Positions 62,581 through 64,000 of a stretch of 64,000 nt of DNA are shown here, one piece after another (position 1 is the stretch's first letter; every line of letters begins with the position of its first letter). Position numbers and translations under genes: made by a program. The notes beneath the pieces were generated by a model. That model was not told the DNA's origin. It saw only the letters and a list, made by a program, of their open reading frames with translations, and did not search any database. Location of the stretch: positions 104,094,298 through 104,158,297 of the forward strand of contig OZ025239.1 in NCBI GenBank assembly GCA_964019155.1. Reading direction: 5' to 3'. Source of the stretch: Osedax fenrisi (taxonomy: Eukaryota; Annelida; Polychaeta; Sabellida; Siboglinidae).

Positions 62581-62867
62581 TACTTATTGTATAAAATATA
62601 TAGTGATATATTTATTTAATATATTCATAACTTTAATATACATTTTTCAAAGTAAACAGTTCTGATAATTTATAACATGTCCGACTTATCCAGTATTGAC
62701 ATTCTAAAACGACTATAATACATGTCTGACAATCGAAAATTACGTATTATCCAATCAGCTTATCCGATTAATTGACCATTGAACTAAATAACATCCAAAC
62801 AAAACGACCAAATTTGTCCGATTTATTGAAAAATACGACTTATCCTTGGTCATAATTATCGAGAGTT

Positions 62868-62920
<53 letters not shown>

Positions 62921-63545
62921 AGTAATTAAATATGATTTTAGATATTATAATATCTTTTTATATACAATATTAACTATTATTCAATTCGTTATTATTATTA
63001 TAATATTTCAACTATACATTAACTACTATTATTATAAAATCAATTAATATTATTGTAATTATTTTTATTATTCAGTTAGTATCATGAAACATATATGTTT
63101 TTTGAATACAAGTTTCGAAATCATGATAAGATAACATATATATATATATATATATATGTTAAATTTGAAAACATTTCAGATACATTTATGATTTATCATG
63201 TGTCCCAATAACAGATGATATATATATTAGAATGTTAACTAGAATATAAGATTTGAAAGTTGCAGTATTTTTGGTAACCCGCATGTATATGATTTAATGA
63301 GTTATCTTTAAATTCATATTTATATATTCTTAAACCCCTGACATCATTATCTATACGCACATATTATGATATTGTGTGTGTTTATAACGAGGGTAAACAT
63401 TGATGATGTATTTATATAACAAGTTGATCATTCACACATGTTTTATTGATAAACTATTGTTCATATTATATATTATTGTATAATTAATATATATATATAT
63501 ATATATATTTCAAGAAGTACACAATTATACGATCTCAATATTACA
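62581..63545. other. AT-rich upstream region or intron of the oxidase gene
   Basis: TA runs at 62872-62917 and 63136-63158. No exon recognised. It ends in an acceptor (ATATTACAG) at 63545. Confidence 0.5.
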
Positions 63546-63839
63546 GACCTACTACTGCACATAAGTATCGAAGATGCCCGAAAACGTCAAGGTTGTGATA
63601 ATAGGAGCTGGGGTGATTGGCATGTCGACAGCCGTCAGAATTGTGGGCGGAGCTTACGACTTGACCGATACGTTGGCTCGCTGTTCTCTGGACGGTGACG
63701 CGAAGGGGGCGGAACCGAAAGAAGGCGTGGTCACCGTAGATCTGATAGCCGATAGCTTATCTCCGAACACCACTAGTGACCAGGCTGCTGGACTGTGTTT
63801 AGTAACGGAACTAAATGACACAGATCCAAAACTAATCAG
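63546..63839 (+). CDS. first coding exon of a D-amino-acid/D-aspartate oxidase
   Basis: An acceptor TTACAG precedes 28 nt of 5' UTR and ATG at 63574. The exon ends ATCAG|GTTATT at 63839, after 88 codons plus two bases. The protein begins with the FAD-binding Rossmann motif VVIIGAGVIGMSTA (GxGxxG at residues 11-16) and has SPNTTSDQAAG (63-73), which matches the conserved segment of DAO/DDO enzymes. These are peroxisomal flavoenzymes that oxidise D-amino acids to keto acids, ammonia and H2O2. Between the first helix and the VDLIAD strand there is an extra ~20-residue loop (about 32-51, charged and Gly-rich) compared with vertebrate enzymes. DAO and DDO cannot be told apart because the substrate-binding residues lie in later exons outside the window. 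The continuation of the open frame past 63839 is intronic. Confidence 0.8.
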
Positions 63840-64000
63840 GTTATTAGCTCTGAATATCTATTTTATACACATTTTAATCGAATTAATCGAACAAATTTGT
63901 AAATTAAATTGTATATTAATACTTATCCAACAATAATAATAAAATTTATTTTACTGAATAGAAATTGTATAGAAATGTAATCCAATATTAATCTATTTTA

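Overview
The window reads as nuclear DNA of an invertebrate animal. It is strongly AT-rich and full of (TA)n, (CTA)n, (CA)n and minisatellite arrays. Genes carry GT-AG introns, and the recognisable families are metazoan: a BAF-fold protein, a rhodopsin-type GPCR, an AF4/FMR2-like C-terminal domain, a PEAK1-like N-terminal motif and a D-amino-acid/D-aspartate oxidase. The phylum cannot be fixed from sequence alone. Coding DNA is a few percent of the window and stands out as islands of higher GC; most of the rest is transposon-derived. LAYOUT: 1-3107 is a large terminal-inverted-repeat (TIR) element cut by the window start, with smaller palindromic elements nested inside. 3308-3982 is an intronless gene for a protein with two BAF domains in tandem. 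A (CTA)n array follows (4054-5145). 5365-6438 is an intronless divergent GPCR with a TATA box. 6.4-20.2 kb is gene-poor: a TA-flanked MITE family, a decayed LINE with a foldback element inside it, a tRNA-type SINE, a second (CTA)n array, a TTAA-flanked MITE nested in another MITE, and a 2-kb satellite built from two 32-bp monomers. 20.8-35.8 kb holds, on the minus strand, the 3' part of a spliced gene. I rebuilt eight exons by splice sites and codon phase; its product resembles the C-terminal homology domain of AF4/FMR2 (lilliputian) proteins. One intron hosts a young 2.6-kb Ty3/gypsy-type LTR element encoding only Gag and protease. Another intron carries a minisatellite that copies a 3' splice site seven times. 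36-39.6 kb is intergenic. 40.07-47.6 kb is a giant foldback-type element with 1.2-1.4 kb inverted arms whose ends carry arrays of a GTCGACTCGCCCGA motif; between the arms lies a decayed, spliced gene fragment. 49.4-50.5 kb is a minus-strand gene with a PEAK1-like N-terminus. 54.5-57.0 kb is a decayed endonuclease/RT LINE, followed by another MITE copy, simple repeats and a second LINE tail (61.3-62.4 kb). The window ends in the first coding exon of a D-amino-acid/D-aspartate oxidase. HOW THEY RELATE: the genes look unrelated in function, and there is no operon-like organisation. The main story is mobile-element nesting and the way repeats reshape genes: acceptor duplication, intron insertion and gene-fragment capture.
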